Of a stretch of DNA of 64,000 nt, positions 44,200 through 57,173 are shown in pieces. Source of the DNA: Phragmites australis (Eukaryota > Streptophyta > Magnoliopsida > Poales > Poaceae); assembly GCF_958298935.1 (NCBI RefSeq), contig NC_084931.1, positions 20,549,334-20,613,333 of the forward strand. The letters are read 5' to 3'. Under the pieces are notes generated by a model that saw only the letters and a list, made by a program, of their open reading frames with translations, was not told where the DNA came from and did not search any database. How positions within the stretch are numbered: position 1 is the first letter of the stretch; each line of letters starts with the position of its first letter. The position numbers and the translations under genes are program-made.

Positions 44200-45620
44200 G
44201 AGATTTTTTCTCCTCTCACATGCCGCTTCGCGTTCCTCTTCTTCCTAGGGATGTAGGAGAACTTGACGCATCTAAAATAGTTCCTCACTCTTCTTAAAAT
44301 TGACCTCCTGCTTCCTTAAAATGTCCGTCCAGAGGCGATGTACCTCCTCTCACATTTGGTCCTCAGCTTGTTGTATGTGTTCTTGTTCTTATCGCTGACG
44401 CTCTTGTTGAACAATGTGCTTCCTGCTTCTATTGTGCTTTCTTCATCCCGATCTCGTACTCCCTTTTTATTTCAGCTTCTCTGATCTATCCCCCATAAAA
44501 CATCAGCTTAACCACATTGATCCATTCCTTGAAGCAGTAATATTGTTTAACAATTAAAAGTTATGTTATGAGTGTAGTTTGCAATATGGATTTGACAAGT
44601 TTGGAAGAGTGAGAAAGAGAAACATACTATGAGGTCTAGGTTAAGTTCACAACACATGAAGAACCTCCTACTAAAGGTCTCCATATCGAAAGGCATCGAC
44701 ATCCGTGCTTGTTAACCACATAAGCACAACGAACGCTTATGCCAGTGTAGCACTCCAAATGGGTGGTTCCTCTAGGAATACATGGTACCCTGGTAAGACG
44801 TAACATCATAATTTAAATATTTATAGAGAATTAAGCGGAACATAAACTTAAAATAAGTAAATAACAAGTTTACATCATAATATAAACTTAAAATAACATA
44901 ATCTTACAATACTAACATAGTTCGTTACATCATATGTCTTTACAACATGACAATAATAATTCTACAACACGAATTACACATAGCAAGTTTTGTTAGAACA
45001 TTACTCGTTACAACATGATAAAAATTAGTCACAAAACTCCATAATGCATGGATGAAGTTGATGAACGACATGACCGTGGATTTCTCCCATCGGAAGATCA
45101 GCCCGAAGGACCTGCTTCACCATCATTGTCACCTACTAGATAGATCTACCCTTCTCCACTGAGTCAAATCCCAACAGATCTATCCCTTGTGGAACATAAA
45201 CAATGTCCCCTTCCCCATAAAAATTCTTGAAATGCCAATTATCTGACATATTTGCCTGCAGTCGATAAAAAACTATATTATTATTTTGACTGACAATAAG
45301 TATATGTGCTAGATCTACAACAACAAGACATAATTAATATAACAAATAGCTAACATTTATCTAAGATACTACATCTGATGCCTAACCTATATCAAAAACT
45401 AAATCTAATGGCTAACCTAACTCATTTGTTAAAAAAAATAAGATTAAAATATTTACCTTCACCAAAAATAGATTCCGACAGGGCTTTCTGCTCACTCCCT
45501 TCTCCTCTCTTCCCCTCTCCTCTCCTCTCCTCTCACTCCTACTCTCACTTTTACTCAGCTTGTTGAAGGAACAAATGAGCACTATGCTCCTGGGGAGGGC
45601 CGGCACGCCCATTATATAGG
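44200..45620 (-). pseudogene. decayed transposon-type protein with CxxC-like finger and coiled coil
   Basis: On minus, a TATA-like TATATAAT near 45620-45613 precedes MSDNWHFKNFYGEGDIVYVP and GIDLLGFDSVEKGRS (about 45264-45150). Then about 44790-44640 reads THLECYTGISVRCAYVVNKH with RRFFMCCELNLDLI. About 44540-44240 reads CFKEWINVVKLMFYGG, then EHIQQAEDQM and EEVHRLWTDILRKQEVNFKK with SEELF. Such proteins (finger, then a WIDVDKV...-like block, then a coiled coil) recur in grass genomes as repeat-associated ORFs. Many stops and frame slips occur. I cannot assign it to a transposon superfamily from this copy. Confidence 0.4.
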
Positions 45621-46807
45621 TAAATCGGTCACACATCCGAAGGGCGACATCTTGTCCATAGGCCCCACGTGGCGCAGAAGCTCATGTTCCTCATTGGAAT
45701 GGTGACATGCTACAGGTCAACGGAGCAGCCACCATGGCGTCATAATTGAGCTGATTGTTCTTGTTACCCGTCGAAAGAACAACAGGTAGCTGTTGCCCTT
45801 CGAACGAGCGGCAAATCTCATGTCACCCTTCTTACAGGTGACAATAGTCTAGATCTGCAATTTTTCAAAATAGACACATATATTTGTAATTTTTTATTTA
45901 AAAAATATATAAATAAAAAATTCTTAATCTCTGGATGTGTGTGGTGGGTAAGCTTTTTTAATTCAAAACTTTAAATATGATTTTCTCTCAAAACGTGAGT
46001 CCATTTTGGAATCTGTTTCCACCATAGTGTTGTTTAGAATTAATGCAACAAAGTGATATCTTTTTTATTTTTTAAAAATCAACATTTTGGATGTACTGCT
46101 TCAACTTTTTTAATATATAGTTTCAACATTTTTTAAGTAAAATGTTGAATTAGTGTTTCAAAATCCATGAACTCGGTTTTGCAAATTGTTGAATCAAGTT
46201 TCTGAAAATTTTGAATGCATATGAAGTCACAAACTACAAGACTAGATGGTGAAATTGAAACATGTTGAACTAAGGCCATCTTCAATAGAAACAGCAAAAT
46301 TTTATCCTCTAAAATACTATTACAGCATCATTTGTCATTATTGCAGGAGCCCTCATTCCCTCCATCTCCAACAGAAACTCTATATATCATCCAATATCTT
46401 CTCTTTCCTATATTAAAATGTTTTGTGCCCAACCGCCATAACCGCCGTAGCAACATCTAATTTCACCGGTTCCCGTTGCAACTGGCATTGTTTGGCACGA
46501 TTAAAATTAGTGGTATGAAATAATTGATTTTGTTCGGGAAAAAAATAAATATTTGTTCGGCATATTTTTTGTCGGAGCTAATTTTTTCGCCCATGCAACT
46601 ACGCAGTCAAAAAAGATTGTTTGCAACATATGAAACAGTTGTGACTTGCACGACAATTTAGCTTGTAGAGGAAGGAAGAAGCAGTCTTGCTGCGGAAGCC
46701 TCACTAGTAATGGCTTGTAGGGGAAGGAAATGCGGTGGATTCCTTCAGAAGGCTCAGCATCTCACTATATATATGAGGCTGAGGTACTCTCATTTGCAAG
46801 CCACGAA

Positions 46808-48193
46808 ATGGATCCTCGTTCAGCCTGAAAGTAGTACTTGAGAGACCTATGTTTCTCCAATGATTCTTCCGATGAGGAAGATGATTTGGTCTTAGAGACT
46901 CTCAGCGCCTGGCATGCGGACGGGGAGGCATCACACCGAGGGCCGTGGGGTGGTTCCGTGCCGGGTCATCGGCGTATCCACCGGAATCAGCTGGAGGGCC
47001 ACAATAGGTTGTACAACGACTACTTTGCGGACCCCGCGGTGTACCCCGACTACATTTTCCGTCGCAGGTAAAATTGTAAATAGAGGTTGTCGTGTGTAAG
47101 TGTTATGTACAGAAGGTGTGTGAGGTAGTAATGCTCGGTGTTCGTGCAGGTTCAGGATGAAACGTGACATTTACTGCAAGATTGTGAAGGAGGTTGAGGA
47201 GCATGACCCATGGTTCCAGCAAAGGAGGAACGCTGCAGGCGAGCTGGGGCTGTCCTCCTTGCAAAAAGTTACTGTGGCATTCCGTATGCTAGCATACGAT
47301 GCTCCTGCAGATTCTCTTGATGAGTGCCTCCGGCTAGGGGAGAGCACCATCATTGAGAGCATGAGACGGTTTGTGCGTGCTGTCGTCGAGGTGTTCGGCG
47401 ATGAGTACATTCGTGCTCCGAACAAGGAGGACACTGCTCGCTTGCTGGATATGAACCAGCGAAGAGGGTTCCCGGGATGTTGGGAAGCATTGACTGCATA
47501 CATTGGAGGTGGAAGAACTGTCCGACAGCGTGGTCGGGTTCTTTCACTGGCCATGTGAACGCACCGACGATCATTCTAGAGGCAGTGGCGTCGCAGGACC
47601 TGTGGATTTGGCATGCCTTCTTTGGAATGCCAGGTTCTTTGAATGAAATCAACGTGCTGCACCGTTCACATCTCCTCGACAACCTTGCCGCCGGCGAGGC
47701 ACCCAAGGTACAATTCTCCATTAATGAACACTATTACACCATGGGATATTACCTTGCAGATGGCATCTATACAGAGTGGGCTACGTTCATCAAGCCCATA
47801 CAATCTCCTGTTGGGAGGAAGCGACAGCACTTCGTGGTCCAATAGGTGGCAGCATGAAAGGATGTCGAACGGGCCTTCGAAGTCTTGCAGTCCTGATTCC
47901 CCATAGTCCGGGGAACTGCGAGGTTCTAGGATCAGGAGACCCTTAACAACATCATGACCGCCTGCATTGTCATGCACAACATGATAATCGAAGATGAGAG
48001 ACCGGAGGGGGAAGTCGAACACGTGTACGAGGGTGCTGGTGAGGAAGTGGTGCCGTCGCACGCTGCAACCCCCCCCCCCCCCCCACTCGAATCATTTATG
48101 CAAAGGTATGGTGAAATTAGAAGCAGACCGGGTCATCAGCAACTCCATGACGACATTGTTGAGCATCTTTGGCAACTCCACGGAGGAGAGTAG
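46808..48193 (+). pseudogene. PIF/Harbinger DDE transposase (HARBI1-like)
   Basis: Exons 46808-47067 and 47150-48193 with a GT-AG intron. The first catalytic block is GSIDCIHWRWKNCPTAW, the second HAFFGMPGSLNEINVLHRS, and the third KDVERAFEVLQS. Relatives have G-S-x-N-D-I-N-V-L, so the second catalytic Asp is Glu here. MTACIVMHNMIIEDE is the usual C-terminal block. A one-base deletion near 47476, just before the first catalytic block, shifts the frame. Stops at 46826, 47845 and three more up to about 47930 complete the decay. The N-terminus before the intron ends ADPAVYPDYIFRRR, then FRMKRDIYCKIV. Length fits the family (about 430 residues). Confidence 0.88.
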
Positions 48194-49040
48194 AATGCAC
48201 CTCTAGTAGTTCGATCAATTATATGGTACATAGTATGTCCTACCGTGCTTCTTTTGTGTGTAAGCATTTGTACTCAATGTATGGTAGTCTTTATGGTTCG
48301 AAGTACCAAGATAGCCGGATAAAATGGAAGATTGGAAGTAGTATGTGAGTCCCACCCAGAAATTTCTAGCATACTCCATTGAGTTGCAGGTTTGTGACGA
48401 TCAAATATTTTGGTGCTAGATTTTGGGGAGATTAATGAGACAGATAACTTCTCGGAAACAATTATTTGTGTTGTACGTATGAGGTTTGTGATGACTAAAA
48501 TATTTCTGTTTACCAATAGCTGCTCAAAATTGAGACTTGTATCTAACAGAATGCCTTCTTGATTAAGACATGTCGGAGCATATATAGCAATGCAAACTTC
48601 ACTGGAGAAATGTTAGAATATAGCAATTAAACATTCGGGATGATCCACCGTTATCCCGACTTTGCAAGAGAAGAAAAATTAGGAGATGTTCTAGTATCAA
48701 CATATTTTCCACGGAGACTGGAGACTATTGAAGCATGTCTAAAATCCAGCAACTAAGTCACATAAATAGAGGCCATGCTTCTGTCCAGGTCATTTTAAGC
48801 AAGAGTGAAAAAGAGATGAAAGTAGAGAGAGTGAGGTGGAACTACATGCCATACAGGTTTCAAGGGCGACCTTATAGATCAGCTCCTACACACAATGTTC
48901 TGAGTCTTGCATACCAATGAACCTTATAGTACTTCGAACACAAATAAAGCTCAACATGTCTTAAATAATACAATACATGAGGCTGTCCATTACATGCAGC
49001 AAAGCTGAAATCTCAAACTTAGTTGAACCAAGCTGACAAT

Positions 49041-50150
49041 TTAGCCGGATGGGCTAGATGCAGCATGGCGAGCAGCAATAGTGCTTTGCCGAAGGCTCTT
49101 GTAGTAGGCCTGCTGGTCCTCATCCATCTGCGAAAGGTCCATGTTCATTATCTCCCTCTCCTCCTTTACCTTTTCCCTCTCCTCATTAACCTTTTCCAAT
49201 TGTACACGCTCCTCCTCTAGCCTCAGCCTCTGCTGCTCTATTCTCATCATCTTAGCAAATCTCTCAGCCCTCTCCTTCTCAACCTTCTCCTTCATGGCTA
49301 TCTGGCGGTCAAAAATCTCAATCATCGGCCCAGATGCTGAGTTTGAGGACGAAGAACCGCAAGCTACCTCCTTGGAGCGGTTGTGGCCTGGTGGTCGTTT
49401 CGGCCGTGTGCCGCCACTGGAAGGCCCTGCGGCTGCACCGTCGGGTTCGTTCACCCCGGGACAAGACTCGACGTGCTGCATAGATGCGGGGCTACCAACG
49501 GCGGACGTCTTCTGCATCTTGCGGGAGGCCTCGGGTTGCCACTTCGGATGATGCCGCAACTCCACCCAACAAGGCAGCAACGTGAACTCCTTCTTTTCCA
49601 CGGATTGGAACATCTGACATGCCGCCGCAATCTAAAACACAAACAACTCAATACTTATTGGACACTGCACTCATACAATGGCGCGTAGCTACATGAACAA
49701 TAGAAAATAAATGTACCGTGTCTGGCTCGGTCATCCCACTCCTCCTATTACGGACGGCCTTAGCATAATGGCCGCAGAACCTCTGCACCATCCCGTTGAT
49801 GAAGGTCCACCTCCCCTGCAGAGACTTCTTGTTGCGGGTGGAATGGAAGTCTTTGTACTCGTGGAAAAAGGTCTCGATCCTCTGCCAGAAAGCCCCTATA
49901 CTCTGGTTGCTCCCCACCACGGGACCATACTCACGTTCAGCCATGCCTTCACAAGATGAAGGTCCTCCTGCATGGTGTAACTGCATCCACGGCCACCTGC
50001 AGCTAGCACCTCTCCCGGTCCCTCGGGTTGCTGCTCTTCTGCCACATGCGGCTGTGTCCCGAAGATGTCTTCCTGGATTGGTGGCACAACGTCAGCCCAA
50101 GGAATCCCATCTTCGTCACCACGCAGGAATGGGTGTACTCCATAGAGTCC
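49041..50150 (-). pseudogene. PIF/Harbinger ORF1 (Myb/SANT-like DNA-binding accessory protein)
   Basis: Exons on minus: 50150-49717 and 49631-49041. The SANT-like part reads MQEDLHLVKAWLNVS, then, after a -1 slip near 49927, VVGSNQSIGAFWQRIETFFH and SLQGRWTFINGMVQRFCGHY. Exon 2 begins IAAACQMFQSVEKKEFTLLP and CWVELRHHPKW, followed by a basic linker, a long coiled coil (IEQQRLRLEEERVQLEKVNE) and an end SPSG. This is the ORF1/NAM-associated type that partners PIF/Pong transposases. Apart from one frameshift it is open. The first coding exon may lie further right. Confidence 0.8.
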
Positions 50151-50494
50151 CTGCAAACCATTAGAAAGGCAATGAAATACAACAAAGCAGTACGACAGGT
50201 AACAGATGAACACCGCAATATGGCGCACAAAATTATAAGCCATTCGAACATTACGAACAGAACAAGGAATATGTCTTATCGAGGTACCCTTACATTATTT
50301 GTGAGTAACGGAGTACAAGACCACCAACTAGTTCAGGCACTAGACTCCACAATTCTCGAACAATTACCCTACATCATAGTACATACCCTACCAAACTACA
50401 GCCTCCAAGAGCGATCGGATTCTACAGACAAGGCGTCAACCGAATTGCCGCACAGTAGGTCATGCGAATCGGCACACAGTATGTCATCGGGGCT

Positions 50495-50803
50495 CTAGTC
50501 AGCAGGAACAACGTCATCGTCGTCAACGTCCTTTGAGCAGGATGCTTCATCTTCGACATTAGCGCCGTGACAAACTTGGTTGCCCATGCCGCCGCCCCTC
50601 AAAGCATCTTCAACTTGGAACACAAGTTGCTCCAAGACCCCCGCTATGTTGTCGACCACAAGCAGTGCTCTATTCAGCTCCACATCAGCCGGGGCGTTGT
50701 CCATACTCAAATTGTCCTTCACCACATTATTCAACGCAGTGGCCATCTCTTGCACATGGTCCTGCATTTTCGACACAAGAGCGGCAAGCGATGCGGCGTC
50801 CAT
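50495..50803 (-). CDS. unidentified 102-residue ORF inside the PIF element
   Basis: ATG at 50803-50801, reading DAASLAALVSKMQDHVQEMA, then VELNRALLVVDNIAGVLEQL, and a very acidic C-terminus with DVDDDDVVPAD. It looks helical and coding-like and lies just upstream of the ORF1 exons on the same strand. It may be a first exon of ORF1 or a third ORF of the element. No known domain is recognised. Confidence 0.35.
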   Translation of the reverse strand: MDAASLAALVSKMQDHVQEMATALNNVVKDNLSMDNAPADVELNRALLVVDNIAGVLEQLVFQVEDALRGGGMGNQVCHGANVEDEASCSKDVDDDDVVPAD

Positions 50804-52561
50804 CTACAAGCACGAACAGGGATGCCTAAACTGAGGAACTAAATTTCAGCTCAAAGTGTACACTGCTTAAGCATTTCAGGAAAAATACATGTACACACAA
50901 TACTACACAGTTATATGTTTTTCCGGCCTTAAGCCAAAAAGCCGAGTAATACCACAACTAATAAGAAGATGTCACACCTCTTATTAAACTGCCATGTTTT
51001 ACACCTCTTAGTGTTACAAGATAAGGAACTATGCATCTATGGATCTTGTCTGGTTTGACATGTAATAGCCTATGCTTAGGGTTTGGCGACAATGACACTG
51101 AGCAGTAGACAATATTTTTCATTATATCAAATCTGGTTTGGGGGCCTAGGATAAGGAATAGAGCAACATCAATGCAGCAGAACAAAGATTGGATATTCTA
51201 CTTAGGACTTGTGAATCAGGATTCATTATTCATGACTTCATATTTCATTGTTGCACAGAACAATTACAGGCAGGAAGGAGCTATTGTTCATTGCATGCCA
51301 CTTCAATTGATACAAATAATAACTAGTGCAATAGTATATCCTAAAGAACACTCACTCACACAAGCTGTATCAATTATGGTTCTGTCCAAAGTTCATGCCT
51401 ACATTCCTATTATCAAACTCTATGCACCTAGGTCACCCCACAACATTCATTCATAGTTTTTTCACATTTTGCAGACCTACAAGGTGCACTCACATGGACT
51501 ACAAGCTCACATTCACCTTGCCACAATTCTGTCGACAAGTTCATCACATTCCTTCGAACCCCAAGTCCACACTAATTGACAATCCATTTGACAACCCACG
51601 GAGGAACCTAATTTCAGCTCAAAGATTGAATATTGAACAAGCATCATGCACTGATAATCGTAGATCTACCAAATAAATAAGGCACATTCGTATCAATCCA
51701 AAATCTTAATCTCTGGTTCTTGAAGCCGGAAGAGACATTTGGGCATACACTAGCAACTACATGGATGTAGCACACCAAATCGCCAAATCAGACCCGCCGG
51801 CTGACGAGATTTAGCGACTAAAGGAGGCACATTCGTATGAAACCAAGTAAATTAGTCTGGTTGGCGAGCAGGCCACGCTCCCACAGCAACCAATCCCTAA
51901 ATCAGTCCCGCCGCCGACCGGAACAGTAACTCTGCCAACCAATCCCTAATTCAGCATCCAATCCCTAAATCAGTCCCGCCGGGGCGGCCGCTGGGGGCTA
52001 GTTGTCGGCCGCGGCGAGGCCCGGCATGGCAGGTAGATTTTAGATGGAAAGGCGAGGCAAAGTAGGAGGACAGATGGACCTAGCGTTGGCGACAACTAGA
52101 CCACGCTACCACTCGGGGAAGGGAAGGGATCTGAGACCGGAGTACGTACCACAAGCTTGGGAACGACCTCGCTCCGGCTACTGCCGTCGAGCACACGGAC
52201 GGTGGGGAAGATTTCAGCGTGGTCGCCGAATCTGCGTCGCACAGGTCGTCCACCGTGGGGGACGATGCGGAGTCTCCCGGGTTCCCCGATAGTGCTCGCT
52301 TCCCTCGGACTCCGAAGCCGCTCGCCTCGCCAACTCAATTTTCGCCGCTCCGCGTGAACAACCGACGCTTCTCCACTCCGCTCGCGCACAGGGATGAGGA
52401 CGCCGCATCGCGCCGCAACTTTGTCGACACCGCGCGCCTCCCTGCATCCCTGTTCTGTTCGATACCGAGTCTGTTGGAGTGCGTTGCGGCTGGCTTCTGC
52501 TGCAAATCGCCCGCTACAGTAGGATGCGGCACGGAAACGGACTCCGTTGGAGTCGGCCTAA

Positions 52562-55400
52562 TGTACCAAAATTATTGAGCTTGGTTTCACGAAATGTTGA
52601 ATCAAGCTTTTTAAAAATGTTGAATGCATATGAAAAAAAGAATTTTGAAACCGAAGCTCAAATCTCAGTTTCAAACTGAAAAGCAGTTCAAAATTAAAGA
52701 AAAAGTCTTTCCGGGCCGCGTAACTGGTAAAACTAGTCTGTGGCCTGCGGAAAAATGAACTAGGTTAGTTGTGGGCTTTTTCTCAGGCTTTACTCAGTGT
52801 CTAGTAGGCTGATATTAGCTCGGCCTATGAGTACTGGGCTGATGCCGCGCTTCTCGTAAGAAAGTTTCGGACGCCCTACTTATTGAAAAATATGAGAACT
52901 AGCCTGGCCTTTTCAGAGAGCTCTCAGAGTGGAGGCGAATCGGAGGTGACCAAGGTCATTCCGAGATGAATGGCGTTCGGCCGGCCCCCTCACCCCAACA
53001 GCCTACCGGTCTCGGCGGAGGAGGGTGGTCCGACCTCCTGATGATTAGTACAGTACAGTTAGTAGTTAGTTTATTTTCTTATCTAGTTATTAGGTTAGTT
53101 TGTAGTTTTATTTGGTGGATTTTGTTTTTAAATTATTGGTGTGATTTCTCCTCTGAGAAGGATTTTTTGAGGTTCTTTTATCCTTTGAATTACTGGTTTG
53201 CCATGTTGGTTTCTGTTAGTATCATTGTCTCTATTTTTTTTTTAAAAAAGAGAAAGGTGTATCTTACTCCGTCTGACGGGGTCGTCTGATTCGTTCAACG
53301 GTCTAATAGCGCTTCGCGCTGCTGATGGTGGCTAAAAAACTTGATTGGTCTTTTCTGGTGCTATCTCGTCGGTGGTGGACGTATCGACGCCGGCTCCTCC
53401 GATCCAGCTTAGCAGCGACAATTGAAGAAGCTGCAGAGTGTTACAGACTAAGATATATGTGCGTATTGCTATGTAAAGATTTTTGGTTGTACAGATAATG
53501 ATCTAATAAAGCACCTCATTTTAAAAAAACTTATAGAAAAATTAATACCATTTCTCAAGGACACGGCAGGGAGCACGCCGCACGCTGGTGTTGGTGTGGC
53601 TCTCTCTAGACAGATCACCTGCGGTTGGTGATGCATTGTACATGTAGAAAAGAAAAAGGAGAGCTCGACACGAACGTTACACGGGTTCATGGCACTGGCA
53701 AAAGTTAATCGTCTGAAATTTCATTCGGCGCTTTGACGAACTGATTTGATTTGGGATTAGCCCTGCCAAAAGCAGGTGGCGTTGATTCAGGAAATGATAT
53801 TAGGTGGGATCTGGGTCCGGGTAAAGGTGGGCGGCCCGGTTGCGAAATGGCGTCGCAGCGCCGCCTATTTTCCTGCTGTTTTCTCCGTAATGAGTGGCGA
53901 TGATACGAGTGTTTGTGTTTCGTGTAATTCACGTGCTCCGTTCCCCACCATCATTCACTCCGCACCGTCCGAAAGAGTATGAAAAAGCCAAATTATCTGG
54001 CGACCGAGCTGTTCATTATCAAGAATAATCTTGAGAATCTCGTTTGATTAGTTCGTTCCCAGATGAAACCTCAAGGAATCCTCAACTGTCATCACCGCCA
54101 CGGGATCTCGAATAATAAAGCGAGGAGATATCCTAAGCATTATCTGCCTATCGATCTGCAGTGATCAAGCTGAAGATCATATCTCTTTCGAAGCAGAAAG
54201 TGCTGAGGATCAATACTATTACGATACACAATAGTCGTACAATGATATCTCCAGATACATATTCTTTACGCAAACACGAGTAGTATACGCAATAATCGGT
54301 TGCTCAACTGATCGAGTAGGCGGCCTGCCTCGATTTTTTTAAAAAAAAAAAAAAACTGGTCGAGTAGGCGGAGATGCATACACCCTAATCCAACGCTTAT
54401 ACGCCATCACAAGTTTATCCAGGACTAGTTTGTCAAGAAATAACTAACACGGATATATAAGACCAAAACCTAGACGCATGCGCAGTTGAGTCATGACCTG
54501 TTTGGCATAACTTTTAATCTGGCACGTACCTGTTTGGCCTATTCAGGTGTCAAGAAATTGGTGTCCGGTAGTAATTCGTTGAATTTGCCATATTGTACGG
54601 TGTAACTGGTCCGATTATGCGGCTTAACTGGCGACCAAATAATAATAGATACAACTTTATATTTGGTCCAGTAGACTTGCTTTTAGGGCAATTAGCATAA
54701 AAATGCATGTTTCTAGGACAAACAGGATAAAACTAACCGATTATTGGTCTTTGGCTATGTCTGCAATTTTTTTTAATTTTCTTTCAGGGGAAGTGCTTTG
54801 ATGTTCTTCATGATCAAACTAACCCTTGGTAACACACTGTACATATGAAATCTGATATGTGGTAATGTATAGAAATAATTCCAATCTTTAATGCTTTAGC
54901 CTATAACGTAATTGTACCTTGAGTCCGAATATCACCAACAACTCTAAGCTATCTAAAATGCAACCCTTAGCTATAAAAAGGGTCCACAGTCCTCGGCTCA
55001 TTGCAGGGCGGTTTTGCCTCATCATGGCCTGAGGTACGTGTCCAAGGGTACCTCTGCAATAGTCGAGGGTTTGTGTTTCAAAGTGTTTCAGCTGAGTTTC
55101 AGCAAGTTTTTTTTAGAAAAAAGAATAGGTGAAACAAAAACTTGTCTGTTTGTGCCAAATGCCTGCCTGCACTCGGTGCACCTCACTTCACACCCATATG
55201 CCAAGTTTGTACGCTTATGCTTCGTGTTCCTCCAATCGTTGTGTCTATAGCCACTTGCCTACTTTGGTAACTACCTTTCTTGTGCCGACACTTCCTCGGT
55301 TGCTCCCCATCTCTGTGATGTGGCACACCTCTGCTGCGCCATTTAGTTATTTAAAATCAAATGTAGGAAGTCAATTTCTCCATCAGCCACTGACAAACCA
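52562..55400. other. intergenic repeat-rich DNA
   Basis: The 52580-52640 stretch (atgttgaatcaagcttt) echoes the other flank of the PIF element at 46180-46220. 53260-53530 looks like a retroposed 3' end: a GC-rich tract, then ctaataaagcacctcatttt and an A run. 53040-53250 is T-rich. A TATA-like CTATAAAAAGG at 54971 is not followed by a recognisable gene. A small poly(A) insertion is listed separately. Confidence 0.35.
54307..54371 (+). repeat. tiny poly(A) insertion flanked by 17-bp direct repeats
   Basis: ACTGATCGAGTAGGCGG (54307-54323) and ACTGGTCGAGTAGGCGG (54355-54371) flank 31 bases made of cctgcctcgat, a T run and about 14 A bases. This fits an extreme 5'-truncated retroposon tail with its target duplication. 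Confidence 0.55.
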
Positions 55401-56303
55401 CACTACTACAGAAATAGATTTATATGTCATCCATCAATATCGGTTTCTTACGAGCCAGTAATGATGGAATATCACTGTCGGTTCGTATCAAAGACTGGCA
55501 CTAAAAAACCATTCGAAAAGAACCGACAACGAAAATCCACTACCACTGCCGGCTCTAGCCACGAGCCAGCGGTGATAGTATCACTACCAGCTCGTGGTTA
55601 GAGCCGACAGTGAAATCTTAACTATCACTACCAGCTCTAGCCACCAACCAGCAATGATGCTCAACGAACCGGCAGTGATAGTGGATGATAGCTTATTTTT
55701 AAAAATTCATAACTTTTTCAAACGAAGTTAGATGTGGACACACTTTATATCAAAATTGTAGCCATCGATGAGATCTACAACTTTGTATTGAAACTTTTTC
55801 ATTAGAAGTCATTTAGATATCCAAATAATCATTTGAAGTTTCAAACAAATGGTGTCAAAAGGATTGCATATGCTAATGTTATCACTAATACTTTTGTGGA
55901 GGGATGGTAAGGACGTATTGCGCGAGCTGAGAGGTTCCGGATTCGAGTGCCACGAACTGCACGCGTACGTATTTCGCGCAAAAAATCGCGTGACTTGTGA
56001 CTTGCGATGGCGCGGGCGTGGGGATTCCTTGAGTGCAATATATATATATATATATAAATTTTTCTGGCCCCAAAAAGATCGATTCGGTGCCCGACTATCA
56101 CTGCCTACTAAAACCTTTAACAGACAATGATAGTCACTATCACTGCCAGCAGAAGCCTTCAACCAGTAGTGATAACCCTTCACTGTCGGTCCCCGAGCCA
56201 GTAGTGATAGTCGGAGACTATCATCGCCTGTTGCTCACTATCGACTTCAAAACCGGCAGTGAAACCCCTTTATGGGTCGACAATATATGGTTTTTTTATA
56301 GTG
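55401..56303. mobile_element. short non-autonomous CACTA element, 903 bp, CCA target duplication
   Basis: Left end CACTACTACAGAAATAG; right end tttttttATAGTG. Both flanks are CCA (55398-55400 and 56304-56306). Subterminal copies of gagccagcagtgatag-type words in both orientations fill both ends. No coding; a TA run lies at about 56038-56056. The inner text (aaattcataactttttcaaa) recurs at 59940. Confidence 0.85.
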
Positions 56304-57173
56304 CCAAAATGGGAACCATTATATTTTTTTTAGAAACACCTTGTTTCATCTTGAAATAGAGAGTCAAAAATTAAAGTTTTCAAAAAATGACATCATCATG
56401 GTGGACTTAATACACACTACAGGAGAAATGAATATTGACGATGGCATATGTGGTCGTTAGAAGTCCACATGTGGCCGTTAAAAGTTTTCCATGGCCAAAA
56501 AATGTGGTTGTCCATGTTTGTTAAAGATTCTTTGTTAACTGTATTAACTACTACTTAGAAGTACTACGTAAGAAACTATTAAAGATGATACGTTATTAGT
56601 AACGGCTCCTCAGTATACGTTACTAATGCACTATTAGTGACAGTTCCAGTGCCAATCCGTCACTAATGTGTGGTCCAGGCTGGAACCCGGCCAAGACCCG
56701 TCTCTAATAAGGGTTCATTACTGACGGTAAAGGAATGATCCGTTACTAAAGATAGTAGTGACAGGTAATATTAAAGACCGTCACTAATAATATAGTCATT
56801 AATGACATATAGATGGGGTACACGTCACTAAATGTAGCCTACTCATTAGTGACGAGTTGTTATTAGATTTGTCACTAATAATGAGTTAGTAATTAGTGAT
56901 GGATCATAGTTCTTACCCATCACTAATTACTAACTCATTAGTGACGGGTGTCTTTATCACCCGTCACTAATTTCTTTGCCAACCATCTGCTGCTCGACCA
57001 CTCTTATCCACTCTTTTCTCTCTCTCGATCACTCTACTCTCCGCTCATGTCCGCTCACCTCCTCCTCTTGACGTCGCCGCGGTTAGCACTGCGCTACCCA
57101 ATGCTGTCGCCATCCTCCCGCCTCCACCACAACCTGACACTGCCGCCCCCTTCTACTCGCTAGGGTTAGAGCG

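Larger units (their letters stand above)
42172..44200. other. intergenic DNA with microsatellites
   Basis: No recognised gene. A minus-strand open stretch at 42413-42595 has no known motif. (TTA)n and (TA)n runs are listed separately. 43640-43810 is C/T-rich, with a run of ten C bases, and looks like a leader or LTR piece. Confidence 0.35.
46274..52558. mobile_element. PIF/Harbinger transposon, 6.3 kb, TAA target duplication, convergent ORFs
   Basis: Left end GGCCATCTTCAATAGAAAC and right end, reverse-complemented, GGCCGACTCCAACGGAGTCC share the GGCC start and a degenerate repeat. Both flanks are TAA (46271-46273 and 52559-52561), the 3-base duplication typical of PIF/Harbinger. Inside are a DDE transposase gene on plus (46808-48193) and the Myb/SANT-like ORF1 on minus (49041-50150), facing each other. 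The 2.4 kb right of ORF1 is mostly non-coding. Confidence 0.82.

Noticed and set aside
54971..55250. TATA-like CTATAAAAAGG followed by an open frame
   Set aside because: The frame has no recognisable motif and no clear leader or start context; unsupported as a gene.
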